A DNA stretch of 64,000 nucleotides from Campylobacterales bacterium (GCA_016938175.1 JAFGVE010000027.1:62001-126000), one strand, 5' to 3'; numbered from the stretch's first letter, positions 50,874 to 60,271 are shown. Numbers and translations are program-made. The notes: generated by a model from the letters alone, not told the origin.

Positions 50874-50945
50874 ATGAACTTTATGCGTATTAATCCCAAG
50901 GTGATTTACATAGGGGCTTTTTTTTATAGTTCTTTATGTAAGTAG
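50874..50945 (+). pseudogene. Detached 5' end of the GGDEF-EAL gene (frameshift at T8)
   Basis: An ATG at 50874 with AGGAA upstream encodes MNFMRINPKVIYIGAFF, then shifts out of frame at the T8 tract (50918-50925) and stops at 50943-50945. Dropping one T joins it perfectly to the downstream frame, which continues IVLYVSSGYIYLKNSL, completing a membrane helix. It is therefore the true start of the gene at 51016-53205, separated by a one-base insertion. Confidence 0.8.
50918..50925 (+). repeat. T8 homopolymer tract at the frameshift point
   Basis: Eight T residues follow GGGGC. With seven Ts the upstream ATG at 50874 is in frame with the GGDEF-EAL coding region; with eight it is not. Such a tract can slip during replication, transcription or sequencing. 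Confidence 0.8.
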
Positions 50946-51015
50946 TGGATACATATATTTAAAAAATAGTCTAGAAACTCTCTATGGATTAAAATATAGT
51001 GAAGTATCTCAAGGA

Positions 51016-53205
51016 ATGAAAAGAGAACTTGAGGTACTAATAAAAGAGAAGAGAGAAGCTGTCTTACTTTTGGATATCTCTTTATCTCAAAATCAAAAAG
51101 TAAAAGATTTATTGCTTGACAAGCCAGTTGGAAATTTAGAATTAGACAAATACTCTAAACTATTACGTGAAAACACGCCTTTAAAAAATATTTGGTTTCA
51201 TGTAGTAGACAATAAAGGAATAAGTCGCTATAGAAGTTGGACAAAAGAGCATGGAGACTCTTTAAGAGGTGTTAGGCTAGATATTGACAGTATGATTGAG
51301 AATCCAAGAGTTATCTCTTCTATAAGTACAGGAAAGTTTGACATGACGTTTAAAAGTATGTTTCCTGTGTATGATGAGGATAAATTTTTAGGTTTTGTTG
51401 AGACTCTTGCAAAGTTTAATTCGATTGTAATTAAGTTACAGGAGTATAGTTTTGAGACAATAGTTTTAGTTGACAAAAACTATAAACAACAACTCACTAA
51501 TACACCAAGTGAAAAGTTTATTGATGACTATTACATGAGTTCATTTAGTGGATCAAAAAAATTACTAGAACTTGTACTTGAAAAGGGAGTAGATTATTAT
51601 ATTAATATAGAAAATTATGTTGTTGATTCTGACAATAGTCAACTTTTATGTGTGTATAAACTCCCTGACATAAATGGTGAGCGTATGGGCTACTTCATCA
51701 TGGGAATAGATATAGAAAAAATAGACACTTCAACTATACAAGACTCTAGAGAAAGAATTATCCTCGGACTGATTATAGGTTTTTTTATGATTGGAGGATT
51801 TTTGCTCTATCTTTATGTGGTAAATTATAAAAATTATATACAGAAACAAAGAGAGGAACTTGAGCGAAGTGTAGCACAAAAGACTGAGGAACTACGTGAA
51901 AAGAGTGAGGCAATGACCCACTTAGCACATCATGATTCATTAACAAATTTACCAAATAGGCTCTATTTTCATCAAAAGCTTCAAGAGTCTATTGAAACTG
52001 CCTTAGAGAGTGACCATAATGTAGGTGTTCTTTTTTTAGATCTTGATGGGTTTAAAGAGATTAATGATACTTACGGACACAGAGTGGGAGATATTTTACT
52101 ACAAAAGATAACACAAAAATTACGTGATGGAGTAAGTAGAGAAGATATAGTAGCGAGATTAGGTGGAGATGAATTTACAATAATTGCAAATAAAGTGACT
52201 CAAAATTCTTTAGAAGGAATAGCAAAAAGAATAATTACAGAAATTCAAAAGCCTATCAAGGTTGAAGATATTGAACTTTTTGTTACTTTTAGTATAGGAC
52301 TCAGTCTTTATCCAAATGATGGAGATAATCCAGACTTACTTCTTAAATATGCTGATACAGCTATGTATAGAGCTAAAGAGAATGGGAAAAATGGGTATAA
52401 GTTTTATAATAGTATTATGACTGAAATAGCAATGAATAAAGTAGAACTCCAAAATAGTATAAGAGAGGCTATACAGCTCGAGCAATTTGAACCTTACTAT
52501 CAACCAAAAGTAGATGCGCGAACAAATAAAGTTATTGGCTTAGAGGCCTTGGTCAGATGGAATCATCCTCAAAAAGGTCTTATAATGCCAGGAGAATTTA
52601 TTCCTTTTGCGGAAGAGAGTGGAGCTATTGTTGAGATTGATAGGCTCGTAGTCCACAAAGCTTTAAGAGACATGAAGTTATGGTACTTAGAAGGATTAAT
52701 TACTGGAAGGCTATCTTTAAATATATCGGGTAAACAGCTTGAAAGTATTTCCTGTGTTGAGAAGATGGAGAGTGTAATTGAGAAGCTTGGATTTGATACT
52801 AAATATTTAGAGTTAGAGGTAACAGAGAGTCAAATTATTAAAAATCAAACGAAAGCTATAGCAATTTTACAAAAGTTTAAAGAACTTGGGGTAAGAATAG
52901 CTTTAGATGATTTTGGAACAGGGTACTCTTCTTTATCTTATTTAAAAAACTTACCAGTTGAGAGTTTAAAAATTGACAGAAGTTTTATTATGGATATTCC
53001 ACAAGATAAAGATGATGTAGCAATTGTTAAGACAATTATTTCTCTTGCGAAAAACCTTGAACTTGATATTATTGCAGAAGGTGTTGAGACAGAAGAGCAG
53101 GTAGAGCTATTAATGCGAGAGGGGTGTTATATAATTCAAGGGTATTACTACTCAAAACCACTTAACGCAAAAGATTGTAGAATATTTCTACGTGCTAATT
53201 TATAA
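51016..53205 (+). CDS. GGDEF-EAL c-di-GMP enzyme, N-terminus out of frame
   Basis: 729 residues from the first in-frame ATG; the natural start is probably 50874 (see the frameshift). The full protein would have membrane helix 1, a periplasmic sensor region (about 1-245 here; WFHVVDNKGISRYRSW resembles dCache sensors), helix 2 (about 247-267), a GGDEF domain (about 300-460) with intact GGDEF, and an EAL domain (about 475-727) with EALVRW and DDFGTGYSSL intact. It could both make and break c-di-GMP. Without helix 1 the sensor cannot be exported correctly, so this allele is probably off or altered. The GGAATG start context is poor. Confidence 0.85.
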   Translation: MKRELEVLIKEKREAVLLLDISLSQNQKVKDLLLDKPVGNLELDKYSKLLRENTPLKNIWFHVVDNKGISRYRSWTKEHGDSLRGVRLDIDSMIENPRVISSISTGKFDMTFKSMFPVYDEDKFLGFVETLAKFNSIVIKLQEYSFETIVLVDKNYKQQLTNTPSEKFIDDYYMSSFSGSKKLLELVLEKGVDYYINIENYVVDSDNSQLLCVYKLPDINGERMGYFIMGIDIEKIDTSTIQDSRERIILGLIIGFFMIGGFLLYLYVVNYKNYIQKQREELERSVAQKTEELREKSEAMTHLAHHDSLTNLPNRLYFHQKLQESIETALESDHNVGVLFLDLDGFKEINDTYGHRVGDILLQKITQKLRDGVSREDIVARLGGDEFTIIANKVTQNSLEGIAKRIITEIQKPIKVEDIELFVTFSIGLSLYPNDGDNPDLLLKYADTAMYRAKENGKNGYKFYNSIMTEIAMNKVELQNSIREAIQLEQFEPYYQPKVDARTNKVIGLEALVRWNHPQKGLIMPGEFIPFAEESGAIVEIDRLVVHKALRDMKLWYLEGLITGRLSLNISGKQLESISCVEKMESVIEKLGFDTKYLELEVTESQIIKNQTKAIAILQKFKELGVRIALDDFGTGYSSLSYLKNLPVESLKIDRSFIMDIPQDKDDVAIVKTIISLAKNLELDIIAEGVETEEQVELLMREGCYIIQGYYYSKPLNAKDCRIFLRANL

Positions 53206-53243
53206 TATATCTTGACATGTATAGCTTCTGATATAGCAAAAAA

Positions 53244-53259
53244 TATAATCTGATATAAT
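53244..53259 (+). promoter_or_regulatory. Two overlapping TATAAT boxes next to the mgtE start
   Basis: TATAAT occurs at 53244-53249 and 53254-53259. The first would start transcription about 10 bases before ATG 53267, the second almost on it. No ribosome site is present, so the mRNA is leaderless or nearly so. Confidence 0.4.
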
Positions 53260-53266
53260 GACGTTT

Positions 53267-54595
53267 ATGAAACAGCTGCAAGACTATTTAAGTGCACATG
53301 ATATTAGTGAGATGCACCCTAGCGATATTGCCAAGATATTAAAAGGGTGTAGTGATGAAGAGTTTAGTGTTGCGATTAAACTGGTACCCAAAAAATTTAT
53401 CGGTGATATAGCTCTCGCTCTTCCAGATAGATATTTTGATGACGTTGTCGGTAGTTTTAGTGTTGAAGATCTCTCTGAAGCTGTAGCAGAACTGGAATCA
53501 GATGACCAGGTGGAGTTTCTACAAGAGCTTGAAGAGCTTAATGAGACTATAGCAACTGAGGTTTTTGCAAATCTTCATGAGGATGATAAACAAGAGATTA
53601 CCAAACTGCAAACTTATGAGGACGAAGAAGCCGGTGCATATATGCAACTTGAGCTTTTTACTGCCTATAAAGATGAAATAGTTCAGGATGTAATTAAGCG
53701 TTTTGCACACTTGAGAAAAGAGAATGAGATTGAAAATGTTCAAAATCTCTTTATAACCGATGAAGATAAAAAACTTCAATACGCTGTTGGACTTGATGAC
53801 CTTCTTATTTTTGATTTTTCAAAGTCGGTAATTGAAAATATAGAGCTAAGCGAAGAGAGCTTTGAACCTATAAAAGCTGTTGATACTGATGATATTAGAG
53901 ACGTTGTTCACATTTTTGAAGCATATGATATTAGTGTTTTGGCAATAGTTAATGCTTATGGAGTACTTCTGGGGCGTATTACTTCTGATGATATTTATGA
54001 CATTATTAACGAACATGCAACTGAACAGATGTATAATCTTGCCGGTGTTGATGATGAAGCAGAAGAGGATGAAGAGATATTGCCTGCAGGAAAAAAACGT
54101 GCTGTTTGGCTCTCTTTTAATCTTTTAACGGCAATAGCGGCTTCGCTTGTTATCGGTATATTTTCAAATACTTTAGAGAGTATGGTTGCTCTGGCTGTTT
54201 TAATGCCAATTGTAGCTTCAATGGGAGGCAATGCAGGGACGCAGTCTTTGACCGTTGTTGTACGGCAGTTGGCTCTTGGAGATATCTCTCAGGGAGATGC
54301 GATGCGTATTATAAAAAAAGAGGTAATAATTGCACTCATCAATGGGTTCTTCTTTGCTATAATCATAGGGCTTATAGCCTCTTTTTGGTTTGAAAAAGGA
54401 ATGCTTGGAGTGGTAATTGCTTTAAGTATGATAATTAATCTTTTTGCCGCAGGCTTTTTTGGTGCGACAATACCGCTACTTTTAAAACGCATGGATATTG
54501 ATCCTGCGATTGGGAGTACGGTTATTTTGACAACTGTAACTGATGTTGTTGGATTTTTTAGCTTTTTAGGTTTAGCGACCTATATTTTACTATAA
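53267..54595 (+). CDS. mgtE: Magnesium transporter MgtE
   Basis: About 442 residues. The order is MgtE-N helical domain (about 1-125), a CBS pair (about 130-250) and a C-terminal membrane domain of five helices (about 275-442) with the conserved pore segment PIVASMGGNAGTQSLTVVVRQLALG. It is a Mg2+ channel gated by cytoplasmic Mg2+. ATG 53267 is chosen over ATG 53258, which overlaps a -10 box. The next gene, another divalent-cation-type protein with CBS domains, starts 14 bases downstream. Confidence 0.93.
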   Translation: MKQLQDYLSAHDISEMHPSDIAKILKGCSDEEFSVAIKLVPKKFIGDIALALPDRYFDDVVGSFSVEDLSEAVAELESDDQVEFLQELEELNETIATEVFANLHEDDKQEITKLQTYEDEEAGAYMQLELFTAYKDEIVQDVIKRFAHLRKENEIENVQNLFITDEDKKLQYAVGLDDLLIFDFSKSVIENIELSEESFEPIKAVDTDDIRDVVHIFEAYDISVLAIVNAYGVLLGRITSDDIYDIINEHATEQMYNLAGVDDEAEEDEEILPAGKKRAVWLSFNLLTAIAASLVIGIFSNTLESMVALAVLMPIVASMGGNAGTQSLTVVVRQLALGDISQGDAMRIIKKEVIIALINGFFFAIIIGLIASFWFEKGMLGVVIALSMIINLFAAGFFGATIPLLLKRMDIDPAIGSTVILTTVTDVVGFFSFLGLATYILL

Positions 54596-54609
54596 GGATA
54601 GTGTAAAAC

Positions 54610-55650
54610 TTGGATTTACTTATAATCTTTTTTCTCCTCTCAGTAGGAGTTTCATTTCTCTGCTCAGTTCTTGAGTCAGTACTACTCTCAATAAATATGT
54701 CGTATGTTGCAGTTTTAGAAAAAGAGCGTCCTAATGTTGGAAAGTTATTACGTTTACAAAAAGAAAATATCAACAAATCACTTGCAGGTATTTTGATTTT
54801 AAATACGATTGCAAACACACTCGGAGCTGCAGCTGTAGGTGCTCAGGCAGCTCATGTGTTTGGAAATGATGCTGTGGTAATTGTCTCTATGGTACTCACG
54901 TTTGCAATCTTATTTTTAAGTGAAATTATTCCAAAAACTATCGGTGCACTTTATTGGAAGTCTTTAGCTCCGATAGCTGCACAGTTTATCCGTATTTTTG
55001 TTTGGATGACGTATCCGATAATTTTGACAACACTTGCTGTCACAAATAAAATACGTAATGGAAAGGCAGATTCTCACTCACTCACTAAAGAAGAGCTTCT
55101 AGAGAGTATGCTTCAGAGTGAAGATGAGGGTGTAATAGATGAAAAAGAGTCTGATTTCATAGAGAATATTTTAAACCTTAACAATATTAAAGTTGGTGAA
55201 ATTCTCACCCCTAGAAGTGTTGTATTTGCTATAGATGAAAATATGACTATTAAAGAAGTAATAGAGACACAAACGGCAATTTTTAAGTTCTCACGTATTC
55301 CTATTTATAAAAATAGCATTGAAGAAGTTACGGGTATCGTACTTACGAAAAAAATTTTTAAACAGGCACTTATTGATGATAGCGTGCCTCTATCAGAGAT
55401 TAAAAAAGATATTTTTTCAATAAATGAAAACATTCCAGTTAGTAAAACACTGGATTTACTTATTGCAAAAAAAGACCATATGTTTTTAGTTGTTGACAAC
55501 TATGGTCAAACGGAAGGTATCATTACTCTAGAAGATTGTGTTGAGACTATTTTAGGTGTTGAAATTATGGATGAGAGTGATACAACCGAGGATATGCGTG
55601 AACTTGCGAAGCGTCAAATGAAACTCAAACGCCGTGCAAAAGGTGACTAG
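54610..55650 (+). CDS. CNNM/HlyC-type membrane protein (DUF21 + CBS pair)
   Basis: 346 residues starting at TTG 54610 with AAGGATAG upstream. The DUF21/CNNM membrane domain (about 1-175) has LFLSEIIPKTIGALYWKSLAP. Two CBS domains (about 195-320) begin ILTPRSVVFAIDENMTIKEV and include FKFSRIPIYKNSIEEVTGIV and GIITLEDCVETILG. The usual C-terminal CorC/HlyC domain is missing. CNNM proteins are linked to Mg2+ or Na+ export, and the position behind mgtE suggests a paired role in Mg2+ balance. The stop overlaps the convergent EamA gene by 4 bases. Confidence 0.87.
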   Translation: MDLLIIFFLLSVGVSFLCSVLESVLLSINMSYVAVLEKERPNVGKLLRLQKENINKSLAGILILNTIANTLGAAAVGAQAAHVFGNDAVVIVSMVLTFAILFLSEIIPKTIGALYWKSLAPIAAQFIRIFVWMTYPIILTTLAVTNKIRNGKADSHSLTKEELLESMLQSEDEGVIDEKESDFIENILNLNNIKVGEILTPRSVVFAIDENMTIKEVIETQTAIFKFSRIPIYKNSIEEVTGIVLTKKIFKQALIDDSVPLSEIKKDIFSINENIPVSKTLDLLIAKKDHMFLVVDNYGQTEGIITLEDCVETILGVEIMDESDTTEDMRELAKRQMKLKRRAKGD

Positions 55651-56525
55651 GTTTTTCGTCTTGTATTAATAAAATAGACAGCAAGCATACTTACGGCTCC
55701 ACCGATTAGTATGTGTGTCTGTATCTCTTCATCTAAAAATAACCATGCAAAAAAGAGCGCAAACACAGGCACTAAAAACATAAAAGAGCTTGTTTTCTCA
55801 CTGCCTAGTTTTCCACTTGCCAAAAAGAAGATGGTTGTGGCAACAGTCTGTCCAAAAACTCCCAAGTAAATCATAGCAATCCAGAACTCTGTATTTTGCT
55901 CAAAAACTGCAAGCAGTTCTGCATCAAAAGCGTATATAAAGGTAGATATTGTCGCTATTAAGGAGATGATGAAACTGTAGTAGAGGGGATGAATATACTT
56001 TTGTGAATGTTGTGAGAGTAGAGTTACTCCAGCCCAGATAGTTGCACAGATAATGTAGTAGATATTTGCTCCGTTAAAAAAAAGTGCTAAATCACTCAGT
56101 TGAAGAAGTATGTATCCACCAAGTAATCCTAAAAAAAGGCCAAAGTAGTGTATTAGAGCTATCTTTTTACGAAACAGCAGTGCTGCAAGTAAAAATGTCA
56201 TAACAGGTGATACACTTGTAATAATGACACTTCCTGCACCTGCGAGTCCATATTTGATGCCGTAAAATGAAGATACCATAAATCCCATGTTTAAAACTGA
56301 GCTTGCAGCAATGAATTTTAAGGCACCAGCATTAAACGTAAAAGGAATTTTGAAGTAATAAATAAAAGGTATAAAGGCAATACTCATTATCAAAAAGCGC
56401 CAAAATATAATCACTTCCATTGGAAGGTTGTACGTTAAAATTTTTAGTGCTGTCCAGCCTCCACCCCAAAAAAGCATAGCAAAAACCATGAGGTAGGTAT
56501 AGTGATTTTCTTGAAGTCTGTGCAT
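55647..56525 (-). CDS. EamA/DMT-family transporter
   Basis: About 292 residues from ATG 56525, which overlaps the asnB stop by one base (TAATG); longer in-frame extensions would run into asnB. Ten predicted membrane helices are arranged as two EamA repeats (FWGGGWTALKILTY..., IWAGVTLLSQHSQKY...). Members export or import amino acids and other metabolites. Being coupled to asparagine synthetase, it may handle an amino acid, but this is inference only. Confidence 0.85.
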   Translation of the reverse strand: MHRLQENHYTYLMVFAMLFWGGGWTALKILTYNLPMEVIIFWRFLIMSIAFIPFIYYFKIPFTFNAGALKFIAASSVLNMGFMVSSFYGIKYGLAGAGSVIITSVSPVMTFLLAALLFRKKIALIHYFGLFLGLLGGYILLQLSDLALFFNGANIYYIICATIWAGVTLLSQHSQKYIHPLYYSFIISLIATISTFIYAFDAELLAVFEQNTEFWIAMIYLGVFGQTVATTIFFLASGKLGSEKTSSFMFLVPVFALFFAWLFLDEEIQTHILIGGAVSMLAVYFINTRRKT

Positions 56526-58324
56526 TAAAGTAACTCTCTTTGGATCCAGTGAGAGAGAACATAAAGCCCCCATATATGCTGTTTAAAACTCCCTTTTACA
56601 GCTGTTTGGATGTACTCTTCAAGGGCACTTTCTTTAAACATTCCTGTCTGTTTATTCACCTCTTGAATAAGGGCTATTTTTTTTGAGTTAATGAGGTACT
56701 CCATATATGGGTTGGCAAAGCCTTTTTTCTTGCGGGAAAGTATACTTGAATTTAACTTGTTATGCATGATTTTTTTCAGTAGGCTTTTTGTAACGCCATC
56801 TTTGTAACGCAGCTCTGGTGATATGGAGAAGAGAGTTTCTACAAGTTTATGGTCTAAAAAAGGTGTACGAGATTCTATAGAGTGAGCCATAGATACTCTG
56901 TCTAGTTTCGTTAAGAAATGCTCTGCTTGAAAGAGATTCAGGTCTATATAACTATACCAGCTACTAGGATTACTATGTGATGAGTTTTCAAAACGATTAC
57001 GATAGGGTTCAAGATAACGTAGTGATTCGTTATCTCTTACGTTTTTACGCAAGAGTGCGTTTTTTTGTAAATCTGTAAACTTTTCTCCAGAACTTCTAAA
57101 TAAAAGCGTTTCGTCAAAAACACGTTTGTACCACTCCCACTCTCTATTCATGGAGAAGTTTGAACGGAAATACTTTTTGAGCCAGTTTTTATGTGCAAGA
57201 GTAGCAGCTGATTCTATATCAAGGTACTCAAAGTACTGTCTATAACCTAAAAATATCTCATCACTTCCTTCGCCACTCATAACGACCTTATGTCCATCTT
57301 TTTGAATCGCTTCAAAGAGAAGGTAGAGAGGAATGGCAGCAGGATCATTGAGCGGTTCATCAAGAGTAAAAAGTACTTTTTCACTTGAATCGATAAAACT
57401 TTTTTCATCAATTTCTATGGCATTGTTACTTATTCCCAAAAACTTTGCACTCTCTGCAGCGTTTTTTCTCTCATCATATTTTGCATATTCTTTATAGCCG
57501 AGCGTGTATGTTGGTAGGGAGTAGCCCATCGTTTTTGCATAGTAGTTAATTGTTGCGCTATCTATACCACCAGATAAAAGAGCCGCAGAAGAGACCTCAT
57601 TTGTAAAACGTAATGCTAAAGACTCTTCTAAAGTTTGCTCAATTAAATTTACAGCCTCTTCCTCTTTTGTTATTAGATTTGCTTGTGTGTCAACTACATC
57701 CCAGTAACGCTTATGCTTGAGCTTTCCGTTATTAAACTCTATATATTCTCCTGCAGCAAGTTTATATATATCTTTATAAAAAGTGTGTGGAGGTGTTGGA
57801 GCCAAAAATGAGAGGTAACTCATAAGAGCATCTTGATTCATCTCTTTGTGTGTTAAAAAAGGTGTGAGCGCTTTGATCTCAGAAGCGAAGTAAAAAGATT
57901 TTTTTTGCATGTAAAAGAGAGGTTTTTTACCGAGTCTATCACGAAAAAGGTAAAGTTTTTCCCCATCTAAAAGAGCAATGGCAAACATCCCACGGAGTTC
58001 TTTTATGAAGTTTACTCCCCATTTAAGATATGCAGCAATAATCACTTCACTGTCGGAGTCAGTTTCAAAATGAAAATTGAGTTGAGACTTTAACTCTTTA
58101 AAGTTATATATCTCCCCGTTAAAAGAGAGAAGAATATTTTGGTGGCGTAAAGGCTGATTACTTCTATGATGGGCATCTTGTATACTTAAACGCTGATGGG
58201 CAAAAAAAAGATTAGTTTCTTGAATGATACCACAGTGGTCAGGTCCACGGTGCGAAAGTTTTGCAAGGGCACTACGTGCAACACTTTCGTTATACTCGCC
58301 AATAATGCCAAAAATACCGCACAT
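56525..58324 (-). CDS. asnB: Asparagine synthetase (glutamine-hydrolysing)
   Basis: 599 residues. The N-terminal Cys2 starts the glutaminase domain (MCGIFGIIGEYN, LSHRGPD, FNGEIYNF). The synthetase domain has the PP-loop SSAALLSGGIDSATI and VMSGEGSDEIFLGYRQY. It makes asparagine from aspartate, glutamine and ATP, though related amidotransferases with this layout also act in surface-polysaccharide synthesis. It forms a two-gene unit with the EamA transporter. Confidence 0.92.
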   Translation of the reverse strand: MCGIFGIIGEYNESVARSALAKLSHRGPDHCGIIQETNLFFAHQRLSIQDAHHRSNQPLRHQNILLSFNGEIYNFKELKSQLNFHFETDSDSEVIIAAYLKWGVNFIKELRGMFAIALLDGEKLYLFRDRLGKKPLFYMQKKSFYFASEIKALTPFLTHKEMNQDALMSYLSFLAPTPPHTFYKDIYKLAAGEYIEFNNGKLKHKRYWDVVDTQANLITKEEEAVNLIEQTLEESLALRFTNEVSSAALLSGGIDSATINYYAKTMGYSLPTYTLGYKEYAKYDERKNAAESAKFLGISNNAIEIDEKSFIDSSEKVLFTLDEPLNDPAAIPLYLLFEAIQKDGHKVVMSGEGSDEIFLGYRQYFEYLDIESAATLAHKNWLKKYFRSNFSMNREWEWYKRVFDETLLFRSSGEKFTDLQKNALLRKNVRDNESLRYLEPYRNRFENSSHSNPSSWYSYIDLNLFQAEHFLTKLDRVSMAHSIESRTPFLDHKLVETLFSISPELRYKDGVTKSLLKKIMHNKLNSSILSRKKKGFANPYMEYLINSKKIALIQEVNKQTGMFKESALEEYIQTAVKGSFKQHIWGLYVLSHWIQRELL

Positions 58325-58416
58325 TAGCGGGTTGCTATTAAAATGTTTAACATAGTTGAATTTTACAAGATACTACCCTACAATGTCAATTACAGTTTTG
58401 AAAAGGTGGTAAAGTG

Positions 58417-59283
58417 ATGAGAGTAGCAATAGTTGGACTTGGAGGTGTTGGTGGATACATAGCAGCAAACTTTGTACGTGCGGGTATTGATGTAGTTGGT
58501 TTTGCCAGAGGCACACACCTTGAGGCTATACGGACTCATGGTTTGGAAATTGTTGAAGATGAATTTTGTTGGAGTGCAAAAATAGATGCCAGAGAAGAGG
58601 GTGAGCTTGATGGCTATTTTGAAGGCGCCTTTGATGTAGTAATCTTTTGTGTAAAAAGTTATGATTTGGCAGATGCATATAAAAATATAGCTTCTCATGT
58701 AGACGATAAAACAGTACTGCTCTCTTTTTCTAATGGAGTTGATAATGGGGATACACTGAGAAGGCTCAGTAAATGTAGAGTTTTAGATGGTTGTGTGTAT
58801 ATACTTTCGCACATTGAAGAAGCAGGAAAGATTCGTAAAAAAGGAAAAGTTTTTGCCGCAATTTTTGGTGGCGAAAATGAGGCTAAAGATATATTTGTAG
58901 CTCTTTTTGAAAAGGCTCAGCTTCGCTATAAAACACCTGAAGACATACAGACTGCTCTGTGGAAAAAGTATCTCTTTATTTCGGCTTTTGCAACGCTTAC
59001 TTCTTATTATGATAAAAGTATTGCCTGGGTATATGAAAATCATTTCAATGAGGCCCAAGAGCTTTTAAATGAGATACAAGTGTATGCATCAAAGAGAGGA
59101 ATAGATATAGCAGATGAGGTTGAGAAAGCTCTGCAAACAGCTTCTAAATTGCCAGCTGATGCTTCGACCTCGATGCATCTTGATTTTAAAAAGAACAAAC
59201 CTGTAGAGCTGGACTCTTTAACTGGATATGTACAGATGCCTTTTATGCAAAAACTCTATGGTGAGCTGAAAAATAGATTATAA
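58417..59283 (+). CDS. panE: 2-dehydropantoate 2-reductase (PanE/ApbA family)
   Basis: 288 residues from ATG 58417 (AAAAGGTGG at 7-8 bases; a GTG three bases earlier is possible). The NADP-binding GLGGVGGYIAANFVRAG and the C-terminal STSMHLDFKKNKPVELDSLTG are the ketopantoate reductase signatures. It makes pantoate for coenzyme A. Paralogues with other keto acid substrates exist, so the substrate is probable. Confidence 0.88.
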   Translation: MRVAIVGLGGVGGYIAANFVRAGIDVVGFARGTHLEAIRTHGLEIVEDEFCWSAKIDAREEGELDGYFEGAFDVVIFCVKSYDLADAYKNIASHVDDKTVLLSFSNGVDNGDTLRRLSKCRVLDGCVYILSHIEEAGKIRKKGKVFAAIFGGENEAKDIFVALFEKAQLRYKTPEDIQTALWKKYLFISAFATLTSYYDKSIAWVYENHFNEAQELLNEIQVYASKRGIDIADEVEKALQTASKLPADASTSMHLDFKKNKPVELDSLTGYVQMPFMQKLYGELKNRL

Positions 59284-59370
59284 CTCTTATATAATTTATA
59301 GAGGCTATGATAGCTCTTACCTCGAAGATGTAATAATCCAAGAATAAAATAGTGAATAAGAGGATTCAAT

Positions 59371-59901
59371 ATGAGTGAGAAGAGAATAGTTTTAGGTGGT
59401 GGCTGTTTTTGGTGTACTGAAGCAGTTTTTTTAAACGTAAAGGGTGTCGTAAAAGTAGTGAGTGGTTATGCAGGGGGTGCTAGACCAAATCCAAATTATG
59501 AGATGATATGTACCGGTGTGAGTGGATATGCCGAAATTGTAGATATTACTTATGATAGTGAGATTATTCAACTCTCTGAACTCTTAGATATATTTTTTGT
59601 AATTCATAACCCAACAACACTCAATCAACAGGGTGCAGATAGAGGGACACAGTACCGTTCAGTAATTTATTATGCCGATGAGATGGAACATGAAATTATT
59701 AATGAGTCTATATATAAAAATCAGAAAAATTATGAAGATCCGATAGTGACAGAGGTGTCACCTCTACCAGATACTGTCTATCCAGCGGAGGAGTATCATC
59801 AAAATTATTATGCCTTACATCCAATGCAAGGGTATTGTCAAGTGGTTATTGAACCAAAACTACAAAAGTTTATGACACATTTTCCTGAAAAATTAGTCTA
59901 A
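59371..59901 (+). CDS. msrA: Peptide methionine sulfoxide reductase A
   Basis: 176 residues. The active-site motif GGGCFWCTEAVF near the N-terminus, SGYAGG and HNPTTLNQQGADRGTQYRS identify MsrA, which repairs methionine-S-sulfoxide. AAGAGGA precedes the ATG. No MsrB is fused or adjacent. The stop is one base from the convergent hypothetical gene. Confidence 0.95.
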   Translation: MSEKRIVLGGGCFWCTEAVFLNVKGVVKVVSGYAGGARPNPNYEMICTGVSGYAEIVDITYDSEIIQLSELLDIFFVIHNPTTLNQQGADRGTQYRSVIYYADEMEHEIINESIYKNQKNYEDPIVTEVSPLPDTVYPAEEYHQNYYALHPMQGYCQVVIEPKLQKFMTHFPEKLV

Positions 59902-59902
59902 G

Positions 59903-60271
59903 TTATAGACACCTGAGTTTATCAGGTACGTCTGTAGAATCGCGAATCTCTTCAAACTCACTTATTTCAGCCTGCATTGTCTCTACAAAGTTTGTCATAG
60001 TCTGCTCAAGATTTTTTTGTGCTTCATCAACGAGAGCTTGTTGCTCTTCTTGCGTCCTTTTAAACTGACGCATAATCTTTAAAAAATACTCTTTATCATC
60101 CGTTAATAGAACAATATCTGTAAGCTTGACCCACTTACGTACAACTTTTCCATCATGAGTAAAGAAGAAAATAACATTATCATTGCTTTTTGAAGCAATA
60201 TACTTCTCTACGGCAAAGCCAATAAATGTGTTAGGATAGCGGTCAAGTTGTTTTTTGATTACGTAATACAT
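59903..60271 (-). CDS. Conserved protein of unknown function with C-terminal coiled coil
   Basis: 122 residues, cytoplasmic. The N-terminal half is a small alpha/beta part (YVIKKQLDRYPNTFIGFAVE, VIFFFTHDGKVVRKWVKLTDI), and the C-terminal half is a long acidic helix (QFKRTQEEQQALVDEAQKNL) likely to form a coiled coil. No family recognised. It follows the AMMECR1-like gene by about 40 bases on the same strand. Confidence 0.7.
   Translation of the reverse strand: MYYVIKKQLDRYPNTFIGFAVEKYIASKSNDNVIFFFTHDGKVVRKWVKLTDIVLLTDDKEYFLKIMRQFKRTQEEQQALVDEAQKNLEQTMTNFVETMQAEISEFEEIRDSTDVPDKLRCL

Noticed and set aside
54601-54608. Single GTGTAAAA before the CNNM-type gene
   Set aside because: Only one half-site, inside the ribosome-binding region of a gene downstream of mgtE; no tandem partner.
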